A stretch of DNA of 64,000 bases. Source: Pseudomonadales bacterium (GTDB lineage Bacteria; Pseudomonadota; Gammaproteobacteria; Pseudomonadales; Azotimanducaceae). Of the stretch, positions 17,921 through 26,886 are shown one piece after another. Location of the stretch: the NCBI GenBank assembly GCA_028281005.1, contig JANQKS010000063.1, positions 1 to 64,000 on the forward strand, written 5' to 3'. The notes below the pieces were generated by a model. The model made no database searches, was not told where the DNA came from, and saw nothing but the letters and a program-made list of their open reading frames with translations. A program made the translations under genes and the position numbers. Positions within the stretch are counted from its first letter, which is position 1. Each line of letters begins with the position of its first letter.

Positions 17921-19491
17921 ACCGCTCGACCGCAGGAGATGGGATGCTGGAAACCGATGTTCTACTTGTTGGTGGAGGTGTGGCGGGTCTGACCCTGGCT
18001 AGTGAGTTAGCGAACACAGGCAAGACCGTAATGATTCTGGAGGCAGGCGGTCAAGATTATAACGCCGAGCTGCAGGACAGCATGTATACAGCTAGCAGCG
18101 ATTCCCAGCTTTTTCCAAGGACTACCATTTCAAGACTGGCGATGCTGGGTGGCAGCAGCAATCATTGGGAAAACAACACATCCCCTCTGGATCCGGAGGA
18201 TTTCCTACAGCGGTCCTGGGTTCCCAACAGTGGCTGGCCGATCACTTTCGAAGATCTTCAACCCTATTATAACAAGGCAGGCTCTTATTGTGGGGTTGGC
18301 TCTGACGGATATGAGTCTGCCCACTGGTCGCAAAGACTCAATTTACCACTGCTGACCGCAGGTTCGGAGAAACTGACCACAGGCATCGCCAAAGCTTCTA
18401 TACCACCCACTCATTTCTTTGTTGCATTGGGTGAATCACTGCAGGCGGCCTCTAATACCCGGATTGTCACTGATGCCCGTGTAACGGAGTTTCTATTCGA
18501 TACCGCGACCAGTCGGATAACCGGAGTGCAATGCCAATCCAGCACTGGGCAGCGGTGGCGGGTTGATGCGGATCAGGTTGTGCTGTGTATGGGCGGTATC
18601 GAAAATGCTCGCATGCTGCTGCTGGCAAACGTGCGCTACAACAATCGCATTGGCAACCAGGGAGATTGTGTCGGGCGTTATTTCATGGAGCATCCAACGG
18701 TGCGCGCCGCACACATGTACCCGGTTGGGATGCCGGAGCTTGGCCTTTACGAGGGCAGAGCTGATGATGATCGTTGGGTCGTCGGATATTTCAAGTTAGC
18801 CAAGTCGCAGTTGTCGGAGATGGAAACGACCAACCTCCGCATGCCGATTACCAAAGCCACTGAATATACAATATCGGAAGGAATCGCTGCCTTTCATGCA
18901 CTGAGTTATGCGGCACGCGATTTAGATTGGCCTGCACACGCCGGCGCCGTGTTTGGCTCACTCTTCGCCGATCTCGATATGGTTCTCGAAGCACTTGCCC
19001 GTCGTGCGTTTGACACGACATTGTTTGATCATGCGCGGGAGAAAATCGCTTATCAGTCTGTATCCATGGTTGAGCAGTCTCCAGACCCAAACAACCGCGT
19101 GACACTCAGTAGTAACAAAGATCCGTACGGCTTGCCACGTGTGCACGTCAGATGGCGCGTTTCCGAAAGGGATAAAGCCAGAGTTTGGCGTACCCTTGAC
19201 GCAACCGCAATGGAACTCGGTCGCCTGGGTCTCGCGCGTATGCGGGTAATGCGCCAGTTCGAGGGTCAGATCTGGGGCAGTCAAATGGGCTTCGCGCATC
19301 ACCACATGGGCAGTACCCGGATGGCCGACAGTCCGGAACATGGCGTGTGCGATAAACACTGCCGCGTGTTCGGTACGGAAAACCTATACCTAGCCGGTAG
19401 CTCAGTATTCTCAACAGGTGGTCACGTCCCACCCACTCTGACCATTGTTGCACTCGCTTGTCGGTTGGCCGATTATCTTAAGGAGGATTGA
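17917..19491 (+). CDS. GMC-family FAD-dependent oxidoreductase
   Basis: A 524-residue flavoprotein. The N-terminal dinucleotide-binding fold is VLLVGGGVAGLTLASEL with an acidic strand end (ILEAGG). MLGGSSNHWENN is the FAD-contact segment. The C-terminal half has HHHMGSTRM and the substrate/FAD segment GSSVFSTGGHVPPTLTIVA. GMC enzymes oxidise alcohols or sugar hydroxyls. The ATG at 17917 overlaps the upstream stop; an alternative ATG at 17944 has a better AGGAG site at 17934-17938. There is no signal peptide. The next gene encodes a small Tat-type protein, which suggests a two-subunit exported dehydrogenase. No cytochrome partner is seen. Confidence 0.87.
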   Translation: MNRSTAGDGMLETDVLLVGGGVAGLTLASELANTGKTVMILEAGGQDYNAELQDSMYTASSDSQLFPRTTISRLAMLGGSSNHWENNTSPLDPEDFLQRSWVPNSGWPITFEDLQPYYNKAGSYCGVGSDGYESAHWSQRLNLPLLTAGSEKLTTGIAKASIPPTHFFVALGESLQAASNTRIVTDARVTEFLFDTATSRITGVQCQSSTGQRWRVDADQVVLCMGGIENARMLLLANVRYNNRIGNQGDCVGRYFMEHPTVRAAHMYPVGMPELGLYEGRADDDRWVVGYFKLAKSQLSEMETTNLRMPITKATEYTISEGIAAFHALSYAARDLDWPAHAGAVFGSLFADLDMVLEALARRAFDTTLFDHAREKIAYQSVSMVEQSPDPNNRVTLSSNKDPYGLPRVHVRWRVSERDKARVWRTLDATAMELGRLGLARMRVMRQFEGQIWGSQMGFAHHHMGSTRMADSPEHGVCDKHCRVFGTENLYLAGSSVFSTGGHVPPTLTIVALACRLADYLKED

Positions 19492-19493
19492 GT

Positions 19494-19844
19494 ATGACCG
19501 CCTATAACCGTCGCGAATTGTTGGCCATGTTACTTGCTTCATCATTACTGGCACCAGCAGCAGGTGCCAAGTTGGGTGAGGAGCGGTCGGGTGAGGATTA
19601 CGCTCACATGCTGATCGACTTATACCAGGACTGGATGGAAAACTCGCGTCTGGCGCCTGTTGAGTTCTTGAGCGCACACCTAGGTCGGGTGGGTGATAAA
19701 CCGGGGGTAGAAAGAGCAATCCGTGCTGATTTTGCAGCTGAGCGTGTCTACCTCTATCAAGGCTGGGTCTTAAGTCAAACCGAGGCGGCATTGGGTGCAT
19801 GTCTCGGCTCCCTGATCCTACGGTCTGCTGACCTCAAAAGCTGA
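19494..19844 (+). CDS. Small Tat-signal protein, probable GMC dehydrogenase partner subunit
   Basis: A 116-residue protein. The start at ATG 19494 is chosen because a perfect AGGAGG (19481-19486) lies 7 bases upstream. The N-terminus NRRELLAMLLASSLLAPAAGA reads as a Tat-type signal (twin arginine, hydrophobic stretch, AGA cleavage site). The mature part is helical with no clear metal motif. Small twin-arginine subunits next to GMC oxidoreductases (gluconate 2-dehydrogenase subunit 3-like) carry the flavoprotein to the periplasm; that role is inferred here from size, signal and adjacency (2-base gap). Confidence 0.7.
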   Translation: MTAYNRRELLAMLLASSLLAPAAGAKLGEERSGEDYAHMLIDLYQDWMENSRLAPVEFLSAHLGRVGDKPGVERAIRADFAAERVYLYQGWVLSQTEAALGACLGSLILRSADLKS

Positions 19845-19853
19845 CGTTCTCAA

Positions 19854-20966
19854 ATGCGCATTCTGCATGTCACATTCGATATGGGTATCGGCGGCGCGGA
19901 GCAGGTTGTCAGGCAACTTGTGATAAGTGGTAAAAGTAAACAAATCCAGCATTCTGTATTGTGTATAGATGGCCGGATTGGGCCATTTGGTGAAGAATTG
20001 GCGACTCTGGGAGTTAAGGTTGACGCGCTCGAGCGTCGTCCAGGTTTTGACTGGCATTTGCTCAAGTCTCTGCGAGCGCACCTCCGCAAACATGAGATAG
20101 ATGTTGTGCACTGTCACCAGTACACACCCTTCACGTATGGCAGGTTGGCGGCAATCGGCTTGTCGATTCGAGTCATATTCACCGAACACGGTCGCTTCTT
20201 TCCAGATGTTTACAGCTGGAAGAGACGTCTACTAAATCAAATTCTCACGCGGGGAGTCACCGTAACCGCCATATCAAATGCCACACGAAATGCTCTCCAC
20301 CACTATGAATGGATTCACCGCAGCAAAGTGGTAGTCGTCTATAACGGACTACAACCGGTTAGTGTGCCCAGCTCAGATGTGGCGGAACTGCTTCATCAGT
20401 TGGGTCTACAAGGGAAACTAGTCTTTGGGACCGTGGCACGTCTAGATCCGATAAAGAACCATGAACTGATGCTTCGCGCCTTTGCTGACTTTCTGAAAAA
20501 GGGTCTCAACGCTAGTTTACTGATTGTAGGCGATGGTCCCGAACGCGCGCGCAACGAGTCGTTGGTGAAAGAACTGAACCTAATAGATCACGTAATACAC
20601 GCGGGCTTCCAATCCGATCCGGCAGCCTATTTTGAGCTGATTGATGTATTCCTTCTGCCGTCTCTCAGCGAGGGGACGTCAATGACACTATTGCAGGCAT
20701 TAGCCACGGGGCGACCATCGATCGTCAGTGATGCAGGGGGGAATCCTGAGATAGTAAGACACGAAGTGTCTGGCCTTGTATTCCCTTCGGGAAGTTTGCA
20801 GGAACTCACCTCAGCCATGCTTCAACTAGCAGAAGCCACCGTCCGTAGTAGGCTTGGACAAGGTGCGCTCGAGGAATTTAGCAACCGATTTCAGGTTGCA
20901 CAGATGATTGATGCCTACGTCGACCTATATCGTAATACATCTCGGCTTAAGCAAAACGGTGCCTGA
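19854..20966 (+). CDS. Glycosyltransferase family 4
   Basis: A 370-residue GT-B protein. The acceptor domain begins ILHVTFDMGIGGAEQVVRQL and has DVVHCHQYTPF. The donor domain has GTVARLDPIKNHE and VGDGPERARNE. SEGTSMTLLQALATG is the E-x7-E site with glutamine in place of the second glutamate. Such variants exist in the family, but the change may affect donor binding. It follows the Tat-type gene after 9 bases and overlaps the flippase start, so it belongs to the same operon. Confidence 0.9.
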   Translation: MRILHVTFDMGIGGAEQVVRQLVISGKSKQIQHSVLCIDGRIGPFGEELATLGVKVDALERRPGFDWHLLKSLRAHLRKHEIDVVHCHQYTPFTYGRLAAIGLSIRVIFTEHGRFFPDVYSWKRRLLNQILTRGVTVTAISNATRNALHHYEWIHRSKVVVVYNGLQPVSVPSSDVAELLHQLGLQGKLVFGTVARLDPIKNHELMLRAFADFLKKGLNASLLIVGDGPERARNESLVKELNLIDHVIHAGFQSDPAAYFELIDVFLLPSLSEGTSMTLLQALATGRPSIVSDAGGNPEIVRHEVSGLVFPSGSLQELTSAMLQLAEATVRSRLGQGALEEFSNRFQVAQMIDAYVDLYRNTSRLKQNGA

Positions 20967-22491
20967 AACCACACGCCACTCAGAAACCACGATCGATGGC
21001 CGATCGACTGCAAACCTTGGTCGTCGTGTAGCCCGGGGAGCGTTGTGGATGATGGCCTTGCGCATCGTGTTGCGTGGTTTAGGCGCTGTGAGCACAATCG
21101 TCTTAGCGCGTCTGCTCACACCCGACGATTACGGTGTTGTAGCCATCGCCATGTCGCTGTATGCCATTCTGGAAATGTTTGCCCAGTTCGGGGTCGATTT
21201 TTCGCTGGTTCGCAAACCAAAACTGGAACCGCATGATTATCACACGGCGTTCACGTTTCAGCTCACGCTGTATACAAGTCTGGCTCTAGTTCTCTTTTTT
21301 CTCAGTGACGCGGTTGGATCATTTTATGACGATTCGCGATTAACTCTAATCGTGCAAACTCTGAGCGGATGCATGTTTCTGTCCGGACTGAACAACATCG
21401 CGCTGGTGGATTTTCGGCGGGAGTTACGCTTCGATATGGAGTTCAAACTGGATGTCCTGATCAAATCCATAAACTTCGTCAGCACAATAACCCTGGCAGT
21501 TATCCTGCGAAACTACTGGGCTCTGGTGATAGGGATTGTGGTTGGGCGCAGCCTCAGGTTGCTATTTGGATATTGGTTTCGGCCATATTGGCCAAACTTT
21601 TCACTCCGTAGTATTGCGGAAATATTCCATTTCTCTAAATGGGTGTTTCTTATGAATTTGGGCGGATATCTGCTCCTTCAGCTTCCGAACCTTGTTCTCG
21701 GCAAGATGGTATCTACGCATGCGGTTGGTCTATACAGCATCTCCTCGGAGCTCAGTCAGGCTGCATCTCAAGAAATCAGCGCAGGCATGAATCGCCCTGT
21801 TTACTCGGGATTTGCGATGTTGGCAGAGGATCTGGTTAAGCTTCGGGATAATTTCCTCCAGGTATTGGGTTTGCAAGCGACCATAATCATGCCGCTGGGA
21901 TTTGGACTTTCTTCTGTTGCAGTGCTGGCTGTACCCGTTTTGCTTGGAGAACGCTGGCTCGAGGCGACCACACCTGTAGCATTGCTCAGTGCCAGTTTAG
22001 GCGTGGGCAGCGTTTCAACCTGTTGTATATATGTATTTATGGCGATGAATCGAACACACCTCTGTTTCATCAATGTAGTTGTTTCTCTCATCTGCTTCGT
22101 ACCATTGGTTTTTTTGTGGGTCAGTGAACTTGGACCGCAAGGCGTGGCACAAGCTCATCTTGTAGCAAGTATCGCCACTAGCATTTTTGTGTACGGGCTG
22201 GTCAGTCATCAGTTGGCGGTCAACCTCTTTCGTGTGCTTGCCGTGATCACACGCCCATTCCTCGCAGCCAGCACGATGCTGTTGGTAAATACACAAGTGG
22301 TATTGCCGTGGTTGGCGGCAATGCCGTTGCCATTGGTCACACAATTGTTTGTTGCGGTGGCGATTGGCGCGTTGGTTTATGGAGTTGTCCTAGTAGTGGG
22401 ATGGCTTGTGTTGGGACGTCCAAAAGGTGCTGAGAGGCAGATTCTTGAGTTAGCTCTTGCGAGGTTAAAAACGCGGCGACAATCTGGCTAG
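20959..22491 (+). CDS. Wzx-type oligosaccharide flippase (MOP superfamily)
   Basis: A protein of about 510 residues with twelve or more predicted membrane helices. The N-terminal signature RRVARGALWMMALRIVLRG leads into IVLARLLTPDDYGVVAIAM, typical of lipopolysaccharide-type flippases. It would flip undecaprenyl-linked repeat units to the periplasmic side. The frame is open from TTG 20908, but that gives a 58-base overlap; GTG at 20959 gives an 8-base overlap and is my choice, with moderate certainty. It ends 4 bases into the convergent acyltransferase gene. Confidence 0.9.
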   Translation: MPETTRHSETTIDGRSTANLGRRVARGALWMMALRIVLRGLGAVSTIVLARLLTPDDYGVVAIAMSLYAILEMFAQFGVDFSLVRKPKLEPHDYHTAFTFQLTLYTSLALVLFFLSDAVGSFYDDSRLTLIVQTLSGCMFLSGLNNIALVDFRRELRFDMEFKLDVLIKSINFVSTITLAVILRNYWALVIGIVVGRSLRLLFGYWFRPYWPNFSLRSIAEIFHFSKWVFLMNLGGYLLLQLPNLVLGKMVSTHAVGLYSISSELSQAASQEISAGMNRPVYSGFAMLAEDLVKLRDNFLQVLGLQATIIMPLGFGLSSVAVLAVPVLLGERWLEATTPVALLSASLGVGSVSTCCIYVFMAMNRTHLCFINVVVSLICFVPLVFLWVSELGPQGVAQAHLVASIATSIFVYGLVSHQLAVNLFRVLAVITRPFLAASTMLLVNTQVVLPWLAAMPLPLVTQLFVAVAIGALVYGVVLVVGWLVLGRPKGAERQILELALARLKTRRQSG

Positions 22492-23069
22492 GCAACACTG
22501 TCTTTTCGTTGGGCAATGAGTCGAGCGGGGTTACCGGCAACAATAGAAAAATCGTTGACGGGTTTGGTGACCACTGAGCCCGCACCTACCACGCACTTTT
22601 GACCGATATCTGCCATCACAGTGGCATTGTTGCCGATCCAGGAATCTTGTCCAATGGTGATTTTTTCGTATTTGCCGCCCTGGTCTTGAATGCGTACATT
22701 AGGATTATCAAAGTTATGCTGGCCTCGACCGCTGAGTATGTGAACACCGCTGCCTAGAATGGCTTCGTCCTCCAGGACACAAAGTCCAATGTTACTTTGC
22801 GGGCCGATATAGACGCGTTTACCTAATTCCGTATCAGCGTGAGAAAAAATTACGCCGAAGCCAATCGAGCTTTCAACATCGCACCGAGGCAGCAGCATCG
22901 CGTAAAATGCCGCGCGTAGATAATTGCCCGGTGTTCCGGGAGGCAGGCTGATTAACTGCGAGCAGAATTGAAAGCTCCGATCTTTGCCAAGTACTGGCTG
23001 GAACAGCCAGAAGATCAGCAGCAGAGGCAGAGCGAGCAGGTAAAAAACAATATGTAAGACTTTCTTCAA
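22488..23069 (-). CDS. Hexapeptide-repeat acyltransferase with N-terminal membrane anchor
   Basis: A 193-residue protein. A hydrophobic N-terminal helix (about residues 5-26) is followed by a left-handed beta-helix of hexapeptide repeats (GKRVYIGPQSNIG, ITIGQDSWIGNNATV, CVVGAGSVVTK) and the usual NPARLI end. It probably O- or N-acetylates a sugar using acetyl-CoA. It is a single minus-strand gene convergent with the flippase and divergent from the next glycosyltransferase, and so is transcribed alone. Confidence 0.85.
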   Translation of the reverse strand: MKKVLHIVFYLLALPLLLIFWLFQPVLGKDRSFQFCSQLISLPPGTPGNYLRAAFYAMLLPRCDVESSIGFGVIFSHADTELGKRVYIGPQSNIGLCVLEDEAILGSGVHILSGRGQHNFDNPNVRIQDQGGKYEKITIGQDSWIGNNATVMADIGQKCVVGAGSVVTKPVNDFSIVAGNPARLIAQRKDSVA

Positions 23070-23139
23070 GGAGATCTGGTCACGCCGCCAGGATATAACT
23101 ACAATTCATGACGTTAACACATCAAGATACACCAGTACC

Positions 23140-24399
23140 ATGTTTGAAGAGCGGCGCAGTAAGGTGCTGATGATTGCTGTGGAGTACCCTCCGTGCCGTA
23201 GTGGTGGCGTGCAGCGCACGCTCAAATTCTCCAGATATTTACCACAGTTCGGATGGCAGCCAATCGTCCTAACCGCCGATGTTGCAGCCTATGAAGAAGT
23301 CGAAGCAGAATCAGAATCAGATTTCCCTGAGGGCGTGCAAGTATTCCGTTCGTATGCTCGAGATTCGCTCAGGCATCTCACCATCAAAGGTAAATATCTG
23401 GATCTGATGGCCTACCCAGACCGCTACGTGACTTGGTTTTTTTCGGCAATTGTCAAGGGTCTGTCTTTGATACGGGAGCACAAACCGGATCTCATTTATA
23501 CAACGTTTCCATACTACACGACTCATTGGATCGGCCTGTGCCTGGCAAAGATGAGCGGTGTACGTTGGATCGCCGATTTCAGAGACCCGGCCCATCATCA
23601 TTATCTTATGGATCCACGCACGGGTGAGCCCGACCGACAATACACTAACCCAATTGCGCGCTGGGTGGATCGCCGCACGGTGGCCAACGCAGACCACATG
23701 GTTTTTGCTACGGCTAGCATGAAAGACTTCTACGCAATGACTTATCCTGCGTTAAACCTAGACAATCTGAGTGTTATACCCAACGGCTACAATGACGATA
23801 TGTTTGATGACATCGACAATAAGGCAGAAACACCAGGGCAGGACGGTGATGAACGTTTACTGCTGCACAGCGGCATACTTTCGTTGGGGCGTAACCCCGA
23901 AACTCTAATCAATGCATTAGTCAGCCTTCGGGCGCAACATCCTGATGATGATAATATACAGAAACTCCGTATTCGTTTTCGCGGGGCGGAAGCCAAGAAA
24001 ACCTCTGCAATGTTGATTTCTGAACACGGTTTGCAAGACGTGGTGGAATTTCTTCCATCGCTTCCCTATGAAGCTTCTGTCAAAGAAATGCAAACAGCGG
24101 ACTATTTGTTGCTTATGCAAGGTGAGGCTTTCCGACACCAGATTCCGGGCAAGGCCTACGAATACATCGCTACTGGCAAACCGATTATGGTGTTGGGTAA
24201 GCAAGGACACGCAACCGCCAACCTGATGCAGGATGTGGCTGGCTGCTTGGTCTGCGATATGGACGATCAGAAAGGTATAGAATCGTTGTTGTCTGCTCTG
24301 CCAGAACTGTCTGTTGAGCAACGTGAAGTCGACACCTACGGGCGTCGTCATCGGACCAAGCAGCTAGCAGACATTTTCAATCAAATGAAAGATCCTTAA
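23140..24399 (+). CDS. Glycosyltransferase, GT-B fold (family 4-like)
   Basis: A 419-residue protein. The N-terminal part (MIAVEYPPCRSGGVQRTLKF) resembles the acceptor domain of family 4 enzymes. It continues with YTTFPYYTTHWIG, WIADFRDPAH and VIPNGYNDDMF. In the donor domain the usual E-x7-E region reads QIPGKAYEYIATGKPIMVLG, as in the subgroup where KAYEYIA replaces the classic motif. It is monocistronic-looking, with about 70 bases to the divergent acyltransferase and about 210 bases to the next gene. Confidence 0.82.
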   Translation: MFEERRSKVLMIAVEYPPCRSGGVQRTLKFSRYLPQFGWQPIVLTADVAAYEEVEAESESDFPEGVQVFRSYARDSLRHLTIKGKYLDLMAYPDRYVTWFFSAIVKGLSLIREHKPDLIYTTFPYYTTHWIGLCLAKMSGVRWIADFRDPAHHHYLMDPRTGEPDRQYTNPIARWVDRRTVANADHMVFATASMKDFYAMTYPALNLDNLSVIPNGYNDDMFDDIDNKAETPGQDGDERLLLHSGILSLGRNPETLINALVSLRAQHPDDDNIQKLRIRFRGAEAKKTSAMLISEHGLQDVVEFLPSLPYEASVKEMQTADYLLLMQGEAFRHQIPGKAYEYIATGKPIMVLGKQGHATANLMQDVAGCLVCDMDDQKGIESLLSALPELSVEQREVDTYGRRHRTKQLADIFNQMKDP

Positions 24400-24466
24400 G
24401 GCAATTTGTGACTGACTCAGTCGCTAGCGAAACTACTTTAGCCGGAGCGACTATTTCAATCTTAGC

Positions 24467-24482
24467 TGGTAGCTGCTTGGCA
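24467..24482 (+). promoter_or_regulatory. Weak sigma-54-like promoter element
   Basis: TGGTAGCTGCTTGGCA keeps the GG-N10-GC core spacing of sigma-54 promoters about 130 bases before the secreted jelly-roll gene, but matches the rest of the consensus poorly. Some XrtA-system genes are known to be driven by sigma-54 with the PrsK/PrsR pair, which makes the site worth noting. Chance occurrence is quite possible. Confidence 0.2.
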
Positions 24483-24609
24483 TATCAGTTGGGAACTATC
24501 TCACGTTTTTAACGATGGGATTAAAGGTAATACAAAGTTGTGATTGACTCGAAGAAATGTCACCACTGACCACCCGATACTTTGACCCGTCCGTAAGAGA
24601 GAGGCGATC

Positions 24610-25728
24610 ATGACCATTTTCACAAGTTACTCACGCACACTGTTCCTTGCCAGTCTGTTGTTCGTCGCGCAGGCGCATGCGGAAGTGCTATTCGAGGAAA
24701 CTTTTGACCAACAGGCAGATTGGGTGAGCGACTTTCCTCAATCATTGAACATTGCAGCAAATGCTGACCTCCCGCCTGGTTGGGATGCCGTTAGGCAGGA
24801 ATCTTATTGGGACCCTTCCGAAGGTTACCCCGAACATCATGAGTCTATAGAGATACTTGCCAGTAACGCTGACAAAGCGCGGGGCGGCACTGGTAAGTCC
24901 ATGGTCAGTTGGAGGGAATCCTACGACCCGGGTTGGAACAAGTGGAACTCCGAAAGCATGATGATGAAACATTTCCCCGAAGGGCACGACGCTTTGTTCG
25001 TGAGTTTCTGGATAAAGTTTTCGCCTGAATGGAGGCGCGGTGGTATTTCAAAACTGTTCCGAATTTACAGTTGGGATGAGGTAGACCCTTATCGCATAAC
25101 CGGATTTGGCGGGGGTGAAACAACGGGCCCCGTTGTATTCTGGGACTACATGCACAATTCATATGGATACCGCAACAGCATATCGCTGCGCGCAGGTCCT
25201 CATGGCGAAAACTACAGTATGACCAACAACGATGTTGCGGGCCTGCCAAGAGAGCTAAAAGGCGTTGGTGATATGGCTTTGAACTGGGCAAGCAACCAAA
25301 GGGGCATGGCGCCGGGTGGTGCAGATCCTCAACTGCCAGACTACTCGAATCCGGGTAGTTTTGTGATTGATGATCCTGACGGGGTCGTGGAGGACGAACA
25401 AGTGCACGGGAATGCATGGATGCACGTGGCATTCTACGTAAAGATGAACACCGGTATCGGAGTCAAAGATGGGATATTGAGCCAGTGGATTAATGGACAA
25501 CGCATCTTGCACAACGAAAGCATCCCATGGGTAAAAGCAAACTCTGAAAACAAAATGGTTAAGTGGAACGTTGTTGCGATTGGAGGCAATGATTTTTTCA
25601 ACCTGTATCCGAATGAGCAGTTGCATGAAGAGTGGTATTCAATAGATGACGTTTATATTGCCAGTGAGATCCCCTCGGACTTGTACAGTGCAATACCCAA
25701 ACCGCCGCTGCTCCTGAGCGACATCTGA
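24610..25728 (+). CDS. Secreted jelly-roll (concanavalin A-like) protein, possible polysaccharide lyase
   Basis: A 372-residue exported protein. The signal peptide (about residues 1-24, ending AQAHA-E) is followed by one large beta-rich domain containing VLFEETFDQQADW, DALFVSFWIKFSPEW, KLFRIYSW, WMHVAFYVKMN and a C-terminal WYSIDDVYIASEI. This layout is seen in LamG-like and PL-type jelly rolls. GAGAGG lies 6 bases before the ATG. Polysaccharide operons often contain a lyase or hydrolase that trims or releases the polymer, so that role is likely but not proven; catalytic residues were not identified. Confidence 0.65.
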   Translation: MTIFTSYSRTLFLASLLFVAQAHAEVLFEETFDQQADWVSDFPQSLNIAANADLPPGWDAVRQESYWDPSEGYPEHHESIEILASNADKARGGTGKSMVSWRESYDPGWNKWNSESMMMKHFPEGHDALFVSFWIKFSPEWRRGGISKLFRIYSWDEVDPYRITGFGGGETTGPVVFWDYMHNSYGYRNSISLRAGPHGENYSMTNNDVAGLPRELKGVGDMALNWASNQRGMAPGGADPQLPDYSNPGSFVIDDPDGVVEDEQVHGNAWMHVAFYVKMNTGIGVKDGILSQWINGQRILHNESIPWVKANSENKMVKWNVVAIGGNDFFNLYPNEQLHEEWYSIDDVYIASEIPSDLYSAIPKPPLLLSDI

Positions 25729-25871
25729 TCTGGAAGTCAGTAGTCATCACGAAAGGACAAGTCTTCACGAAAGGGGTTGTGGTCTACATCGGACTTTCAC
25801 TCGCGCCGATTGCAACTGGATAGTTTATAGCCGGGACTGGGTGAAATGGATGTTGGTAGAGGCCGTCTGCA

Positions 25872-26882
25872 ATGAAAATCGTCTTAAGCGTTAGCAATCG
25901 CCTAAGACTGTCGATTTTAGCCGTAGCAATTTTGGCCTTGTTCGCCCTTGAAGCGACAGACATATTCCTGCACGACTTGGTTACAGGCTTTTCCGACGAA
26001 GAAAAACGAGAACCGGGTGAGACCAGGGTTCTGTTGGCCGAGAAAGCAACAGGAGCAAACTGGCACCGTAGTTTATTTGATTCCCCTAAGATCTATAACG
26101 AAAAACCAATTCGCTTTTGGATCGCATCCGCCTCTCATGGAGAAGACACGTACTTTGCTGCGAGCCGCGTGTTTCCAAACCTCATCTGTGCCTATATCGT
26201 CGAACCCATTGCCAACTGTCTAAATGCATCTAGGGCCGGATACACAATTGAGGACAACAAGAGAGTTCTCAGACTCTTCGCAACGCCTTGGAGTCCAACG
26301 CATGTCATACTCTACCAAGCCTTTACGGATGTGGTTGGACTGTCCAAGTTTGAAGAGGGCGTTGAGCGAGAGGGTCCCAACCAGCGGCCAACGCTAGGTG
26401 TAAGACTCACTGCTGGGTTGGGAGAGTGGATTGAAACCACCCAACTCTATCGCGATGTGAGAGAGTTTGTTGGATCGAGCTTGTTGCTAAATGCAGAATT
26501 GCCCGATGGATTAAACAAGCGCGATCTGAACATTTATCGGCAAACAGTTGAGGATTTCGTAAGCGAGGTCAGAGCCGTCGGCGCGGATCCGGTACTTGTT
26601 ACGTTCGCCGCGAAATACTCCGATACCGATGAGCATGTCAAATTTCGTGATAAGACATGGATGTTAATCTACAGCGACAGGCTCTCGCCACACGGTCTCA
26701 TTAACGCATTGTCTCAAGCGAACGATGTGCTGCGAGATGTAGCGGCTGCCGAAGGCATTAAATTGGTGGATTTGGATCAAAAACTAGTCAGGAATCCAGA
26801 ATTCTTTAGGGACTTTGTCCACTTTTCCGCCAGCGGACATGAGCAGGTAGCACGCATAGTTGTCGAGCAATTAGCTAAGTAG
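25872..26882 (+). CDS. SGNH-like periplasmic protein, probable O-acetylation partner of the MBOAT
   Basis: A 336-residue protein with a single N-terminal membrane anchor or signal (about residues 12-30). The C-terminus has Asp314-x-x-His317 in RDFVHFSASGHEQ, which matches the last block of SGNH/GDSL hydrolases. IASASHGEDT (serines 86/88) sits where the nucleophile block is expected, although the classic GDS is absent. The gene ends 4 bases before an AlgI-type MBOAT gene. AlgJ/AlgX-like proteins with this fold pass acetyl groups from the MBOAT to periplasmic polysaccharide, and I infer that role. Confidence 0.65.
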   Translation: MKIVLSVSNRLRLSILAVAILALFALEATDIFLHDLVTGFSDEEKREPGETRVLLAEKATGANWHRSLFDSPKIYNEKPIRFWIASASHGEDTYFAASRVFPNLICAYIVEPIANCLNASRAGYTIEDNKRVLRLFATPWSPTHVILYQAFTDVVGLSKFEEGVEREGPNQRPTLGVRLTAGLGEWIETTQLYRDVREFVGSSLLLNAELPDGLNKRDLNIYRQTVEDFVSEVRAVGADPVLVTFAAKYSDTDEHVKFRDKTWMLIYSDRLSPHGLINALSQANDVLRDVAAAEGIKLVDLDQKLVRNPEFFRDFVHFSASGHEQVARIVVEQLAK

Positions 26883-26886
26883 AACC

